The notes: generated by a model not told the origin, from the letters alone. A DNA stretch of 26,032 nucleotides from Alphaproteobacteria bacterium (GCA_022822125.1 JAJECF010000038.1:1-26032), one strand, 5' to 3'. Shown: positions 1-8,167, counted from the first letter of the stretch. Made by a program: numbers and translations.

Positions 1-109
1 TCGATACGCCGCTTCGCGGCTACTCAGGATGAGGTTCGATACACCGCTGGCGCGGCTACTCAGGATGAGGAGGGGAGGACCGCAGACGCCACACGCTCCC
101 GAACCCCCA
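1..109. repeat. Intergenic mosaic repeat block R1 (cut by window edge)
   Basis: Two copies of a palindromic module occur in a row: TCGATACGC, a short GC-rich arm, GGCTACTCAGGATGAGG. They are followed by a module starting GACCGCAGACGCC at 78-109 that recurs at 16395-16425. The block lies downstream of the RTX gene. It belongs to the same mosaic family as the blocks near 2.0, 4.5, 16.3, 19.7 and 25.8 kb. The left end lies outside the window. Confidence 0.8.
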
Positions 110-133
110 ATCGGCTTCGCCCAACGGGCTGGC

Positions 134-170
134 TCCCGCCATGACCGGAACGGGTCCGGGCATGGCGGGA
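134..170 (-). terminator. Hairpin downstream of the RTX gene
   Basis: TCCCGCCATG (134-143) and CATGGCGGGA (161-170) form a perfect 10-bp stem, with a smaller ACCGGA/TCCGG stem nested inside. It begins 13 bases past the RTX stop codon on the minus strand, which suits a transcription terminator or a stabilising 3' structure. No T-run follows, so intrinsic termination is an inference. Confidence 0.4.
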
Positions 171-182
171 ACGCGATTGGCG

Positions 183-1835
183 TCAGCCGGTGTAGAAGTC
201 GAAGTCGCTGGCGTCCAGATCGTCGAGGTCGAAGTTCCGCAGCGTGATCGAATTCTCGTCGGAGAAGTCGATCACGACATTGTTGCCCTCCTGCCTCACG
301 CTCAGGTCCGAGAACCCTGCAATGTCGGTGAACGCCTTGAGGTCGATCTTGTCCAGGTCGTCCTTGAATCTGAAGATCGTGTCCGCCCCGTGGCCGGGGG
401 CGTAAACAAACGTGTCCTTTCCGGCGCCGCCATACAGCTTGTCGTTGCCTTCGCCGCCGATGATCGTATTCGTGCCCGAATTGGCATAGATAGTATCGTT
501 GCCTTCGCCGCCGTCCAGATGGTCGTTGCCGCTTCGGGCATCATACCAACCCCATCCCTGGTAACCGTATCCGCCCCATATCGTGTCATTGCCCGCGCCG
601 CCATACACTTCGTCGTTACCCGTGCCGCCGCGCATCGTGTCATCGCCACCTTCTCCGTACAATTTGTCATCATCACCGTCGCCCCCCATCTTGTCATTGC
701 CGTCGCCGCCATACAGTTCATCATTGCCACTGCTGCCATTCATGGTGTCGACGTTGGCGCCGCCATACATTTCGTCAAAGCCGGCATCACCCACCATGGT
801 GTCGAGGCCGTCGCCGCCATACATTTCGTCTTTACCCATGCCGCCATACATGGTGTCATGGCCGGCGCCGCCATGCATTTCGTCATTGCCCAGGCCGCGA
901 CCGCCCTTTATGAACGGGTTGCCGCCATACATGGTGTCATTGCCGTCATTGCCTTCCATGTAGTCGTCGCCGTCGTCGCCGCGCATTGTGTCGTCGCCGT
1001 GGCCGCCATACATTTCATCATTATCTGCGCCGCCATACATTTCGTCATCGTTTTCGTTGCCTTCCATGTAGTCTTGATCAGCGTCGCCATACATCTTGTC
1101 ATTGTGCGTGCCACCAAACATCCTGTCATTGCCAGCGCCGCCTTCCATGTGGTCCTTGTCACCATCGCCATGCATTTCGTCGATGCCGATGCCGCCTTCC
1201 ATGCGGTCTTCGCCCCGGCCGCCTCGCATGTAATCCTCGCCGGCGCCGCCATACATTTTGTCACGACCATCATCGCCGAACATCCTGTCATTGCCGGCAT
1301 CGCCCCACATCCGGTCATTACTGCCGCCACCATACATTTCATCATTATCTGCGCCGCCATACAGCTTGTCTTCGCCGTGGCCGCCTTCCAGGGTGTCGCC
1401 GCCCCCGCCTCCATAAAGGGTATCGTCACCGTAATGGCCCTTCAGGCTGTCGGCTTCGGAAGTTCCCGTCATTGTATCGTCGCCGGTCGTGCCCGGCCCA
1501 AACAGGAATATTTTTTTGAAGATATGTTCGATTTGGTGAGGGGGAGTCCAACCGGAATAACCTACCGTTTCGATTTCGATCCTCCCGAGGCCAAATTCCC
1601 TGAGATCGACGTTGAAAACACCGCCCAAAAACGTATCACCAGCGCTAGTGATTTTACCCTTGATATCGTCCCAGGTTATGCTGTCGCCGAGTTCGGTCAG
1701 GTCAATAGTGTCTTCACCGACATTGAAATACCCAAGCGTGATGCTTGTATTGTCGTCTGTCAGAATGAAATTATGTTGACCACCTGCCGCATTAATTCTC
1801 GATTCCTTGCCATTCAATCTCCAATGTTCCATCAT
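183..1835 (-). CDS. Methionine-rich RTX (haemolysin-type Ca-binding repeat) secreted protein
   Basis: This is a 550-residue acidic protein built mainly of glycine/aspartate nonapeptides of the GGxGxDxUx type, which form calcium-bound beta-rolls in RTX proteins. About 38 units are recognisable, with two short insertions in the array. The hydrophobic position U is Met in about 25 units, including 22 in a row, where Leu or Ile is usual. The last ~80 residues lack repeats and contain GADTI..F..DLDKIDLKAF and a terminal acidic/aromatic tail (DASDFDFYTG). That fits the C-terminal signal of type I secretion substrates, and there is no N-terminal signal peptide. The N-terminal ~110 residues are beta-rich with a related DTIDLTEL motif. 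No enzymatic domain was recognised. The start was chosen at the ATG ATG pair preceded by GGAGA at 1842-1846; an upstream ATG at 1886 lacks such a site. No type I transporter genes lie in the window. Base composition is lower in GC than the neighbours. Confidence 0.88.
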   Translation of the reverse strand: MMEHWRLNGKESRINAAGGQHNFILTDDNTSITLGYFNVGEDTIDLTELGDSITWDDIKGKITSAGDTFLGGVFNVDLREFGLGRIEIETVGYSGWTPPHQIEHIFKKIFLFGPGTTGDDTMTGTSEADSLKGHYGDDTLYGGGGGDTLEGGHGEDKLYGGADNDEMYGGGSNDRMWGDAGNDRMFGDDGRDKMYGGAGEDYMRGGRGEDRMEGGIGIDEMHGDGDKDHMEGGAGNDRMFGGTHNDKMYGDADQDYMEGNENDDEMYGGADNDEMYGGHGDDTMRGDDGDDYMEGNDGNDTMYGGNPFIKGGRGLGNDEMHGGAGHDTMYGGMGKDEMYGGDGLDTMVGDAGFDEMYGGANVDTMNGSSGNDELYGGDGNDKMGGDGDDDKLYGEGGDDTMRGGTGNDEVYGGAGNDTIWGGYGYQGWGWYDARSGNDHLDGGEGNDTIYANSGTNTIIGGEGNDKLYGGAGKDTFVYAPGHGADTIFRFKDDLDKIDLKAFTDIAGFSDLSVRQEGNNVVIDFSDENSITLRNFDLDDLDASDFDFYTG

Positions 1836-1970
1836 GATCCATCTCCTGTTGTCGGCGGCGTTCCGGAAGCCCGGAGCCGCTGCCAAGGTTGCCTGGGGAC
1901 CAGAATGGACCCGCTATCCCGTCACCGCAAATACCGAATTCCTGTAGGACACCAAAGAATTTCTTATGGA

Positions 1971-2650
1971 CGGCGGCACCGGGTTGAGACTCACGGGCAA
2001 ATGCCGCCCGGCCGCCCCCGCCTCTCCTCATCCTGAGTAGCCGACCGGAGAGCCTGTCCTGAGCTTGTCAAAGGGGACGGTCCTTCGATACGCGCCCGCT
2101 AACGCGGTCGCTACTCAGGATGAGGAGGGGTCGGAGCCCGCTGGAGCAGCCGCTGTTCAGGATGAGGAAGGGGGAGGGCCCGCTGACGCGGTCGCTACTC
2201 AGGATGAGGAGGGGTCGGAGCCCGCTGACGCAGCCGCTGCTCAGGATGAGGAAGGGGGAGGGCCCGCTGACGCAGCCGCTGCTCAGGATGAGGAAGGGGG
2301 AGGGCCCGCTGGCGCAGCCGCTGTTCAGGATTAGGAAGGGGGGAGGCGTCCGCTGGCGCGGTCGCTACTTGGGAAGGGGGCTTGCTGGCGCTGCTGCTCG
2401 GGAAGAACGACAAGGGGAGCGACCGTCCTGCCCTCATCCCGAGTAGCGGCGGAGCCGCGTATCGAGGGACGGCGCGGACGGCGGGGGGTATCCTTCGATA
2501 CGCGCCTCCTTCGACAGGCTCAGGACAGGCTCCTTCGACAGGCTCAGGATGAGGACAAAGGACCGGGGTTACGGCAGGGAGGCGCCGCGCCATCGGTTCC
2601 GATCAACAACCGCTGGTATCAGGATGAGGAAGAGGGGGAGGGCCCGCTGA
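1971..2650. repeat. Intergenic mosaic repeat block R2
   Basis: This long block separates the RTX gene from the FAD oxidase gene. Its left edge (1971-2011, GGCACCGGGTTGAGACTCAC and on to GCCGCCCGG) matches the left edge of the block at 4.49 kb and, inverted, the last ~40 bases of the window. Its right edge (2551-2619) is the reverse complement of the starts of the 19.63-kb and 25.77-kb blocks (GGTTCCGATCAACAACCGCTGGTAT). Between them lie CCTCATCCTGAGTAG, CTTCGATACGCG and CCTTCGACAGGCTCAGGA modules and a 42-bp tandem array. No convincing gene is present. Confidence 0.82.
2097..2340. repeat. 42-bp tandem repeat array (~5.8 copies)
   Basis: Units start at 2097, 2139, 2181, 2223, 2265 and 2307. 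Each reads CGCTGACGC, then GGTCGCTACT or AGCCGCTGCT, then CAGGATGAGGA and a purine-rich tail. The last copy decays after about 2337, and a partial unit recurs at 2620-2650. The 42-bp period is 14 codons, so one frame stays open (Pro-Ala-Asp-Ala and Asp-Glu-Glu-Gly repeats), but no ribosome site or homology suggests translation. Each unit contains the CTCAGGATGAGG module of the dispersed repeats, so the array probably arose by local amplification. Confidence 0.85.
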
Positions 2651-2790
2651 TGCCGCCGCCGCCTCGGCCCATGCGCGCCGCCAGCGCCGGGGCGTCGAGG
2701 CGGCGGCGGAGCTGGTCGCAGGCGTCTCGCCAGCGGAAGCGGATGGAATTGGTCACGATCTCGCGGTCGAGCGCCTCCGCCGGCAGACCG
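2619..2790 (-). pseudogene. Possible 3' gene remnant ending in repeat block R2
   Basis: Just downstream of the FAD oxidase stop, the minus strand has an open frame of about 50 codons with protein-like composition (PAEALDREIVTNSIRFRW, then RDACDQLRRRLDAPALAARM). It runs straight into repeat sequence and stops at a TGA supplied there (2619-2621). No ATG, GTG or ribosome site is in frame before it, and the frame closes upstream at 2823. It may be the tail of a gene truncated at both ends, or chance. The product family is not recognised. Confidence 0.22.
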
Positions 2791-2793
2791 GCT

Positions 2794-4377
2794 CTACGGC
2801 GCGGGGAGCAGCACGCCGGGGTTCATGATGCCGGCGGGATCGAGCGCGGCCTTGGCGCCCCTGAGCGCGGCGGCGAAAATGTCCGAGCGCTGGCGCTCAT
2901 ACCAGGGCATGTGGTCCCGCCCGACGGCGTGGTGGTGGGTGATGGTGCCGCCGGCGTCGATGATCGCGTCCGAAACGGCGTTCTTGACCGTGTCGTATTG
3001 CGCCGAAAGCCGGCCCTGCTCGCCGAGCCCGATGAAGGTGAAATAGGGCGCCGGACCGTCCGGATAGACATGGGTGAAGCGGCAGGCGACGATTCCCGGC
3101 CGGCCCGTCGCCTCCCTGAGCGCCCGGTCTGCCGCGCCCGCCACATCGCGGTGGAAGTCCTCGAACCGGTCCCAGGTGATGGCGGTTTCGAAGGTCTCGC
3201 GGATGATGGCGCGCGCCGTCAGCATCTCGCGCATATGCCCGCCCTTGATGAAGGCGTCGCGCCAGCGCGCGGCCGCACTGCCCCCGCCCGCCGGGGCTTC
3301 CGGCAGCCGCCCGCCATGGTCCCGGCAGCATTCCATCGCCCGCGCCATCCAGGCGTCGACGGGATGGTCGGCGCTCTCGAAGCCCAGCACCAGCACCGCC
3401 GCCGAGCCGTCCCCCGCCCCCGACCAGCGCACCTCGTTATGGTCCAGCAGGCGCAGATTGGCGGGGTAGAGCCCGGCCTGGGAGATCGCGCGCACGGCCT
3501 CCGCGCCGTCCATGAAACGGGCGAATTCGACCGAGTGGCCGGCGCGAAAGCCCGGCCGGTCCTGCAGGCGCATCCACGCTTCGGTGACGATGCCGAGCGC
3601 GCCCTCGGAGCCGAGGAACAGCCGGTCGGGGCTCGGGCCCGCGCCGGAGCCCGGCAGGCGGAAGCTGTCATGCACGCCCGCCGGCGTCACCGCGCGCACG
3701 CTCTCGGTCATGTCGTCGATATGGGTCAGCATGGTGGCGTAGTGGCCGGCGCCGCGGGTCGCGATCCAGCCGCCGAGCGTCGAATATTCGAAGCTCTGCG
3801 GGTAATAGCGCAAGGTCAGGCCGTGCGGGCGGAGCTGGTCCTCCAGATGCGGCCCGTAAACCCCGGCCTGAATGCGCGCGGCGCGCGAGGTCCGGTCGAT
3901 TTCCAGCACCCGGTCCATCGCGCCCATGTCGATGGAGACCGCGCCCCTGAAGCCGCCGCCGACATCGGGATGCACGCCGCCCACCACGGAGGACCCGCCG
4001 CCGAAGGGAATGGCCGCCGCGCCCGCCTCGGCGCACCAGTCGAGCAATGCGGCCACATCGCCCTCGTCGCGCGGGCGGGCCACAAGGTCCGGCGCGCCGG
4101 CGAAGTCGCGGTCCATGATGCGGACCTGCTCATGGAAGGACCGCCCGAAGGTGTGGACGAGCCGCTCCCACTTGTCGTCCGTGCAGACGGGCGCGAGCGA
4201 GGCCGGCGGCGCGAGGCGCGGCGGGGCGAGCTCGATCTCGTCCACGGTCGGGAAGGGCCGGGCCTCGAAGCCGTCCACGCCGAACACCGCCGCATAGTCC
4301 GCCTCGAAAGGCTTCATCTCTTCGTCGGTAAAGCCTTCGCCGACCTTGCCCCATCCCCAGAACTTCCGCCGCGTCAT
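2794..4377 (-). CDS. FAD-linked oxidase, alkylglycerone-phosphate synthase-like
   Basis: This 527-residue flavoprotein belongs to the PCMH/VAO class (FAD_binding_4 plus FAD-oxidase C-terminal domain). The N-terminus TRRKFWGWG is characteristic of AGPS-like proteins. The FAD-binding loop PFGGGSSVVGG lies near residues 124-134, followed by STLGGWIATRG.G and GSEGALGIVTEAWMRL. A His-rich active-site motif THHHAVGRDHMPWY is near the C-terminus. True AGPS swaps the acyl chain of acyl-DHAP for a fatty alcohol; bacterial relatives often act as 2-hydroxyacid or D-lactate-type dehydrogenases, so the substrate is unknown. The start is the ATG at 4377, preceded by AGGGAG about 8 bases upstream; the ATG at 4398 has no such site. 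No other ether-lipid gene is nearby. Repeat blocks R2 and R3 flank it. Confidence 0.88.
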   Translation of the reverse strand: MTRRKFWGWGKVGEGFTDEEMKPFEADYAAVFGVDGFEARPFPTVDEIELAPPRLAPPASLAPVCTDDKWERLVHTFGRSFHEQVRIMDRDFAGAPDLVARPRDEGDVAALLDWCAEAGAAAIPFGGGSSVVGGVHPDVGGGFRGAVSIDMGAMDRVLEIDRTSRAARIQAGVYGPHLEDQLRPHGLTLRYYPQSFEYSTLGGWIATRGAGHYATMLTHIDDMTESVRAVTPAGVHDSFRLPGSGAGPSPDRLFLGSEGALGIVTEAWMRLQDRPGFRAGHSVEFARFMDGAEAVRAISQAGLYPANLRLLDHNEVRWSGAGDGSAAVLVLGFESADHPVDAWMARAMECCRDHGGRLPEAPAGGGSAAARWRDAFIKGGHMREMLTARAIIRETFETAITWDRFEDFHRDVAGAADRALREATGRPGIVACRFTHVYPDGPAPYFTFIGLGEQGRLSAQYDTVKNAVSDAIIDAGGTITHHHAVGRDHMPWYERQRSDIFAAALRGAKAALDPAGIMNPGVLLPAP

Positions 4378-4487
4378 CGTCTTCGCTCCCTGCCGCATGC
4401 GGGAATCCTCGCATGCCGGCCGCTGGGGCGGAAGGGCGCGCGCCCGTCGCCGTCGCCGCAGGCCGCCGGAACGCCATCCGGAGGCAT

Positions 4488-4742
4488 TATACCAGCGGCA
4501 CCGGGTTGAGACTCACGGGCAAATGCCGCCCGGCGTCCTGACCTTCTGTCTCCTCATCCTGAGTAGCGCCCGCGCCAGCGGGCGCGTATCGAAGGATGCC
4601 CGGCACCGTCCGTGCCGTCTCCTTCGATACGCCGCTCCGCGGCTACTCAGGATGAGGAAGTTCCAGGAGCGCTGCCTTCACTCTGCCCTCACCCTGAGCA
4701 GCGCCTGCGCCAGCAGCCTGTCCTGAGCTTGTCGAAGGGCCG
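4488..4742. repeat. Intergenic mosaic repeat block R3
   Basis: The block begins TATACCAGCGGCACCGGG and continues with the GAGACTCACGGGCAAATGCC edge shared with R2. It then has several CCTCATCCTGAGTAGCG / CGCGTATCGAAGGATG palindromic modules and ends with CCTGTCCTGAGCTTGTCGAAGG. It fills the space between the 5' end of the FAD oxidase gene and the 3' end of the CoA-transferase gene. No matching right-hand TATACCAGCGG terminus was found, so the right edge is approximate. Confidence 0.8.
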
Positions 4743-4772
4743 CCGCTTGTTTCGCAGCCGCCGGATACCGCG

Positions 4773-6032
4773 CTAAACCGCCCCTTCGCGGCGCAGGGCG
4801 GCGATTTCCTCCCCGGAGAAGCCGAACTCGGCGAGCGCCTCATCGGTGTGCTCGCCGACCAATGGCGGCGGGCGGTCGGTGCCGCGGGCGGTGGCCGCGC
4901 CGTGGAAGGGCAGATCCACATAGACGCCCTCGCCGCCGCCGAGCGCGGGCTGGCGCGCCACCGGCCGGAACGCGCCGCGATGGGCAAGCTGGCTGTCCTC
5001 GCAGACCTGCGGCACGGACGCCACCCGGCTGGCGGGCACGCCGGCTTCGGCAAGACGCGCCTCCCAGGCGCCGGCATCGGCCGTCGCCAGCGCCGCGACA
5101 ATCTCCTTGCGAAGCGCATCGGCATTGGCGATCCGGTCCGGGACAGAGCCGAAGCGCGGGTCCTCGCAGAGGTCCTCGCGTCCGAGCGCGCGGGCGAGCG
5201 AGACGAACTGGCCCTCGGTCGGCGCGGCCACCATCAGGAAGCCGTCCGCGGTCGGAAAGGCGTCGGAGGTCGGGTTGCCGGTCTGGGACCTGTTGCCGTT
5301 CAGCCGCGGCTCCTGCCCGTTCACCAGCCAGGGGGTGATCGTCGGCATCATGATGCCGACCGCGGTGTCGAGCATGGAGAGATCGAGATGGTCGCCCTCG
5401 CCCGTGCGCTCCCGATGGTAGAGCGCGGCCGAAATGGCGAAGCAGGCCTGGATGGCGGTCGCCATGTCGGTCAGCCAGTAGCCGGTCTTGAGCGGGCCGG
5501 ACGCCGGGACGCCGGTGACGGCCATCATGCCCGACGCGGCCTGGATCGAGGGGTCGTAGGCGGCGGCGGGCGCGCGCGGGCCCGACTGGCCGTATCCGGA
5601 TATGGAGCAATAGACGAGGCGCGGATTGACCTGCTTCAGCGCTTCGTAGCCGAGGCCCATGCGGTCCATCGTTCCCGCCTTGAAATTCTGGATCACGACA
5701 TCGGAAGACGCCGCGAGCCGGCGCACGACCTCGCCCGCGCGGGGATGCTTGAGGTCGAGCGTCATCGACCGCTTGCCGGCATTGACGGACAGGAACAGCG
5801 TGGACATGCCGCTCTCGACCAGGCGCGGGTCGGTTGCGGGGCCGAGGGCCCGGCCCTGGTCGCCGCCGGCGCGGTTCTCGACCTTCACCACATCGGCGCC
5901 CAGCAGCGCCAGTTGCTGCGTGCAATAGGGGCCGGCGAGCACCTGGGTGAAGTCGATGATGCGCACGCCCTCGAGCGGCCGTCTCGCCGCTCCGCCCCGC
6001 CTGTCGTCGCCGGTCGTCTCCGTCCCGGTCAT
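4773..6032 (-). CDS. CaiB/BaiF family (family III) CoA-transferase
   Basis: The 420-residue protein has the normal length for the family. It moves CoA between carboxylic acids, or in the AMACR branch racemises 2-methylacyl-CoA. Hallmarks are PLEGVRIIDFTQVLAGPYCTQ at the N-terminus, LGADVVKVE, the LFLSVNAGKRSMTLDLK stretch, DVVIQNFKAGTMDRMGLGYE, SISGYGQSGP followed by AYDPSIQAASG, and LKTGYWLTDMATA. The Asp in the last motif (near residue 189) aligns with the catalytic aspartate of formyl-CoA transferase. The position that is His in AMACR is Tyr here (AYD), which favours transferase over racemase activity. The ATG at 6032 is used because AAGGGAGA lies about 7 bases upstream. It is divergent from the agmatinase-family gene with a gap of ~70 bp. 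Confidence 0.92.
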   Translation of the reverse strand: MTGTETTGDDRRGGAARRPLEGVRIIDFTQVLAGPYCTQQLALLGADVVKVENRAGGDQGRALGPATDPRLVESGMSTLFLSVNAGKRSMTLDLKHPRAGEVVRRLAASSDVVIQNFKAGTMDRMGLGYEALKQVNPRLVYCSISGYGQSGPRAPAAAYDPSIQAASGMMAVTGVPASGPLKTGYWLTDMATAIQACFAISAALYHRERTGEGDHLDLSMLDTAVGIMMPTITPWLVNGQEPRLNGNRSQTGNPTSDAFPTADGFLMVAAPTEGQFVSLARALGREDLCEDPRFGSVPDRIANADALRKEIVAALATADAGAWEARLAEAGVPASRVASVPQVCEDSQLAHRGAFRPVARQPALGGGEGVYVDLPFHGAATARGTDRPPPLVGEHTDEALAEFGFSGEEIAALRREGAV

Positions 6033-6103
6033 CCCGTGTCTCCCTTCATTGCCGGAATCCGCTACATATATCCGTTCCCGACCCGATAACGGAGACCCGG
6101 CCC

Positions 6104-7057
6104 GTGACAAGCGACCCCCAGACCCGCCCGCGCTATCTCGGCCTGCCGACCTTCATGCGCCTGCCCTATTCGGAAGAACTGGAGGGCGTCGATATCGCCG
6201 TGCTGGGCGTGCCCTTCGACGGCGGGGTGAGCAACCGGCCGGGCGCCCGCCACGGGCCGCGCGCGGTCCGGGACCTGTCGAGCATGGTCCGCAAGGTCAA
6301 CCAGGCCACCGGGGCCGCGCCCTTCGACGCCGCCCGCATCGTGGACGGCGGCGATATCTGGACCGAGCGGGTCTATCGGCTGGAGGACGCCCATGCCGAT
6401 ATCGAGGCAGGATTCGCCAAGGTGCGCGAGGCAGGCGCCGCGCCGCTTTCCGTCGGCGGCGACCATTCGATCAGCCTGCCGATCATGCGCGCGCTGTTCT
6501 CCGGCGGTCCCCCGGTCGGCATGGTCCATATCGACGCCCATTGCGACACGGCCGACGATGACGGGCCCTCGCGCTTCCATCACGGCGCGCCGTTCAGCCG
6601 CGCGGTGGAGGAGGGGCTTCTGGACCCGAAGCGCACGGTGCAGATCGGCATCCGCGGCGCGCTCTTCGATCCCGACAGGTGGAAGTTCAGCTATGACGCC
6701 GGCATGCGCGTCGTGCCGATGGAGGAGGTCTATGAAATCGGGCCCAAGGGCGCGGCCGCCATCGCCCATGAGGTTGTGGGCGACGGCCCGACCTATCTTT
6801 CCTTCGATATCGACTGCCTCGACCCCGCCTTCGCCCCCGGCACCGGCACGCCGGAGATCGGCGGCTTCAGCACCGCCGAGGCGCTCATTCTGCTGCGCGG
6901 GCTCGCGGGCATCGACTTCGTCGCGGGCGATCTCGTCGAGGTGTCGCCGCCATTCGACTCCGCCGGCATCACCGCGCTCGCCGGGGCCAATCTGCTGTTC
7001 GAGATCCTGTGCCTGCTGACCGCCGCGCTGGACGCCCGGCGCAAGGCGGCGGCGTGA
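6104..7057 (+). CDS. speB: Agmatinase/arginase-family ureohydrolase
   Basis: The 317-residue enzyme belongs to the binuclear-manganese ureohydrolases, which release urea (or act similarly) from agmatine, guanidinobutyrate, guanidinopropionate and related guanidino compounds. All metal ligands are visible: His121 in VGGDHS, Asp144, His146 and Asp148 in HIDAHCDT, and Asp235 and Asp237 in SFDIDCLDPAFAPGTGTPE. The N-terminal FMRLPY...GVPFDGGVSNRPGARHGPRAVR stretch is typical of agmatinase-like members. The start is GTG at 6104 with GGAGA 8 bases upstream. The next gene, an SDR, begins 10 bases after the stop, so the two are probably co-transcribed. The substrate cannot be fixed from sequence; speB is a family-level symbol. 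Confidence 0.88.
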   Translation: MTSDPQTRPRYLGLPTFMRLPYSEELEGVDIAVLGVPFDGGVSNRPGARHGPRAVRDLSSMVRKVNQATGAAPFDAARIVDGGDIWTERVYRLEDAHADIEAGFAKVREAGAAPLSVGGDHSISLPIMRALFSGGPPVGMVHIDAHCDTADDDGPSRFHHGAPFSRAVEEGLLDPKRTVQIGIRGALFDPDRWKFSYDAGMRVVPMEEVYEIGPKGAAAIAHEVVGDGPTYLSFDIDCLDPAFAPGTGTPEIGGFSTAEALILLRGLAGIDFVAGDLVEVSPPFDSAGITALAGANLLFEILCLLTAALDARRKAAA

Positions 7058-7067
7058 GGCCGGTCGG

Positions 7068-7835
7068 ATGAGCGGCGGACGGTTCGAGGGGCGCACGGCC
7101 CTGGTGACAGGCGGGTCGCGCGGCATCGGCCGGGCGATCTGCACCCAGCTTGCGCGCGAGGGCGCCTGGGTCGGGGTCAATTTTGCGGAGAGCGCCGGCG
7201 CGGCGGCTGCAACGCTCGACCTCATGCGGGCCGCGGGCGGGGAGGGCGATGTCTTCCGGGCCGATGTCTCCTCCTGGGAGGAAACCTCCGCCATGTTCGA
7301 CGCCATCGAGGCCGCGCGCGGGCCGGTGGACCTGCTGGTGGTCAATGCCGGCGCGGCGTCGTTCCAGGACGATGCGAACATGCCGCTCGAGCTCTGGCGG
7401 CGTATCCTTTCGGTCAATCTCGACGGCGCGTTCCACTGCGTCTGGCGGGCGAAGGAGGCCATGCTCGGGCGGAAGGACGGCCGCATCGTGTGCATCTCCT
7501 CGATCCAGGGCCTTGCGCCGAGCCGCATTCGCCGCGACCGGCTGATCGCCTACGGCACCTCGAAATCGGCCGTAATCGGCTTCGCGCGGAACTGCGCCGT
7601 GGCCTTCGGCCCCGACATAAGGGTGAACTGCGTGGCGCCCGGCCTGATCGACACGGACATGACCAAGGACATGAGCGACGAGATGCGCGCGCGCATCGTC
7701 AGCGAAACGCCCGCCGGCCGCACCGGCGCGCCCGAGGATGTCGCGGAACTCGCCTGCTTCCTGCTGAGCGACGCCGCCGGCTTCATCACCGGCCAGACCT
7801 ATGTCACCTCCGGCGGCCTGGTGACGCTGCCTTAG
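7068..7835 (+). CDS. SDR-family NAD(P)-dependent oxidoreductase
   Basis: This classical short-chain dehydrogenase/reductase has 255 residues. It shows the cofactor motif TGGSRGIG (14-21), the NAG motif (93-95), a catalytic Ser at 144/145 in CISSIQG, Tyr162 and Lys166 in YGTSK, and the PG motif after VNCVA. The C-terminal TGQTYVTSGGLVTLP is typical of FabG-like members. The start is ATG at 7068, with GAGG overlapping the stop of the preceding ureohydrolase gene. It converges with the NIPSNAP gene, leaving only 14 bases between the two stops. FabG-like SDRs are numerous and this one is not the canonical fatty-acid gene by context. Confidence 0.92.
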   Translation: MSGGRFEGRTALVTGGSRGIGRAICTQLAREGAWVGVNFAESAGAAAATLDLMRAAGGEGDVFRADVSSWEETSAMFDAIEAARGPVDLLVVNAGAASFQDDANMPLELWRRILSVNLDGAFHCVWRAKEAMLGRKDGRIVCISSIQGLAPSRIRRDRLIAYGTSKSAVIGFARNCAVAFGPDIRVNCVAPGLIDTDMTKDMSDEMRARIVSETPAGRTGAPEDVAELACFLLSDAAGFITGQTYVTSGGLVTLP

Positions 7836-7849
7836 GCCGCCATCCGCCC

Positions 7850-8167
7850 TCAGGGATGCGGGCCCCAGGGGGCGGCGAGCAGGAGCTGGTTCTGCTGCGA
7901 CATGATGAGCGGACGGATCTTGCCGGCGAAGGTCCTGAAGGCGTCGTCGGCATAGAGCGTCGCCCAGTGCCGGCGGCGGTCCGCGTCGTCGTCGAATTTC
8001 CACAGATGCACAAGCTGGTTGAGCGCGCCCGCATCGGACTGGAAATAACCCACCAGCTTGTCGCTGTGCGGCTCCAGCGCCGGCCAGCCATAGTCGGAAT
8101 ACACCTCCACCGCCTCGGCCATCTTGCCTACATAGAGCGTGTAGGTGCGCAATTCGTAAAGCGACAT
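7850..8167 (-). CDS. NIPSNAP family protein
   Basis: The 105-residue protein has a single ferredoxin-like NIPSNAP domain. It begins MSLYELRTYTLYVGKM, followed by VGYFQSDAGALNQLVHLWKF and DRRRHWATLYAD, the core signature of the family. Bacterial members are cytoplasmic and their function is poorly known; many sit beside catabolic oxidoreductases. GGAGGAAG lies about 7 bases before the ATG. A 3-hydroxyisobutyrate-dehydrogenase-like gene lies upstream on the same strand with a gap of ~30 bp, which suggests a two-gene operon. Confidence 0.9.
   Translation of the reverse strand: MSLYELRTYTLYVGKMAEAVEVYSDYGWPALEPHSDKLVGYFQSDAGALNQLVHLWKFDDDADRRRHWATLYADDAFRTFAGKIRPLIMSQQNQLLLAAPWGPHP

Noticed and set aside
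141..2036. 631-codon plus-strand open frame opposite the RTX gene, rich in AAIHFVI-like repeats
   Set aside because: It is the antisense shadow of the RTX nonapeptide array. The repetitive hydrophobic pattern follows from the GGxGxDxM codons, and it has no domain or ribosome site.
2097..2340. Tandem array considered as a CRISPR
   Set aside because: Units are contiguous with no unique spacers, and no cas genes are present.
2065..2446. Open frames across the 42-bp tandem array giving Pro-Ala-Asp/Asp-Glu-Glu-Gly repeats
   Set aside because: The frame is open only because 42 is a multiple of three. The flanks are dispersed repeats and there is no translation signal.
2650..4509. 619-codon plus-strand open frame opposite the FAD oxidase gene
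   Set aside because: The minus strand encodes a clear FAD oxidase with motifs in order. The plus frame is a high-GC shadow with arginine/alanine-rich, motif-free content.
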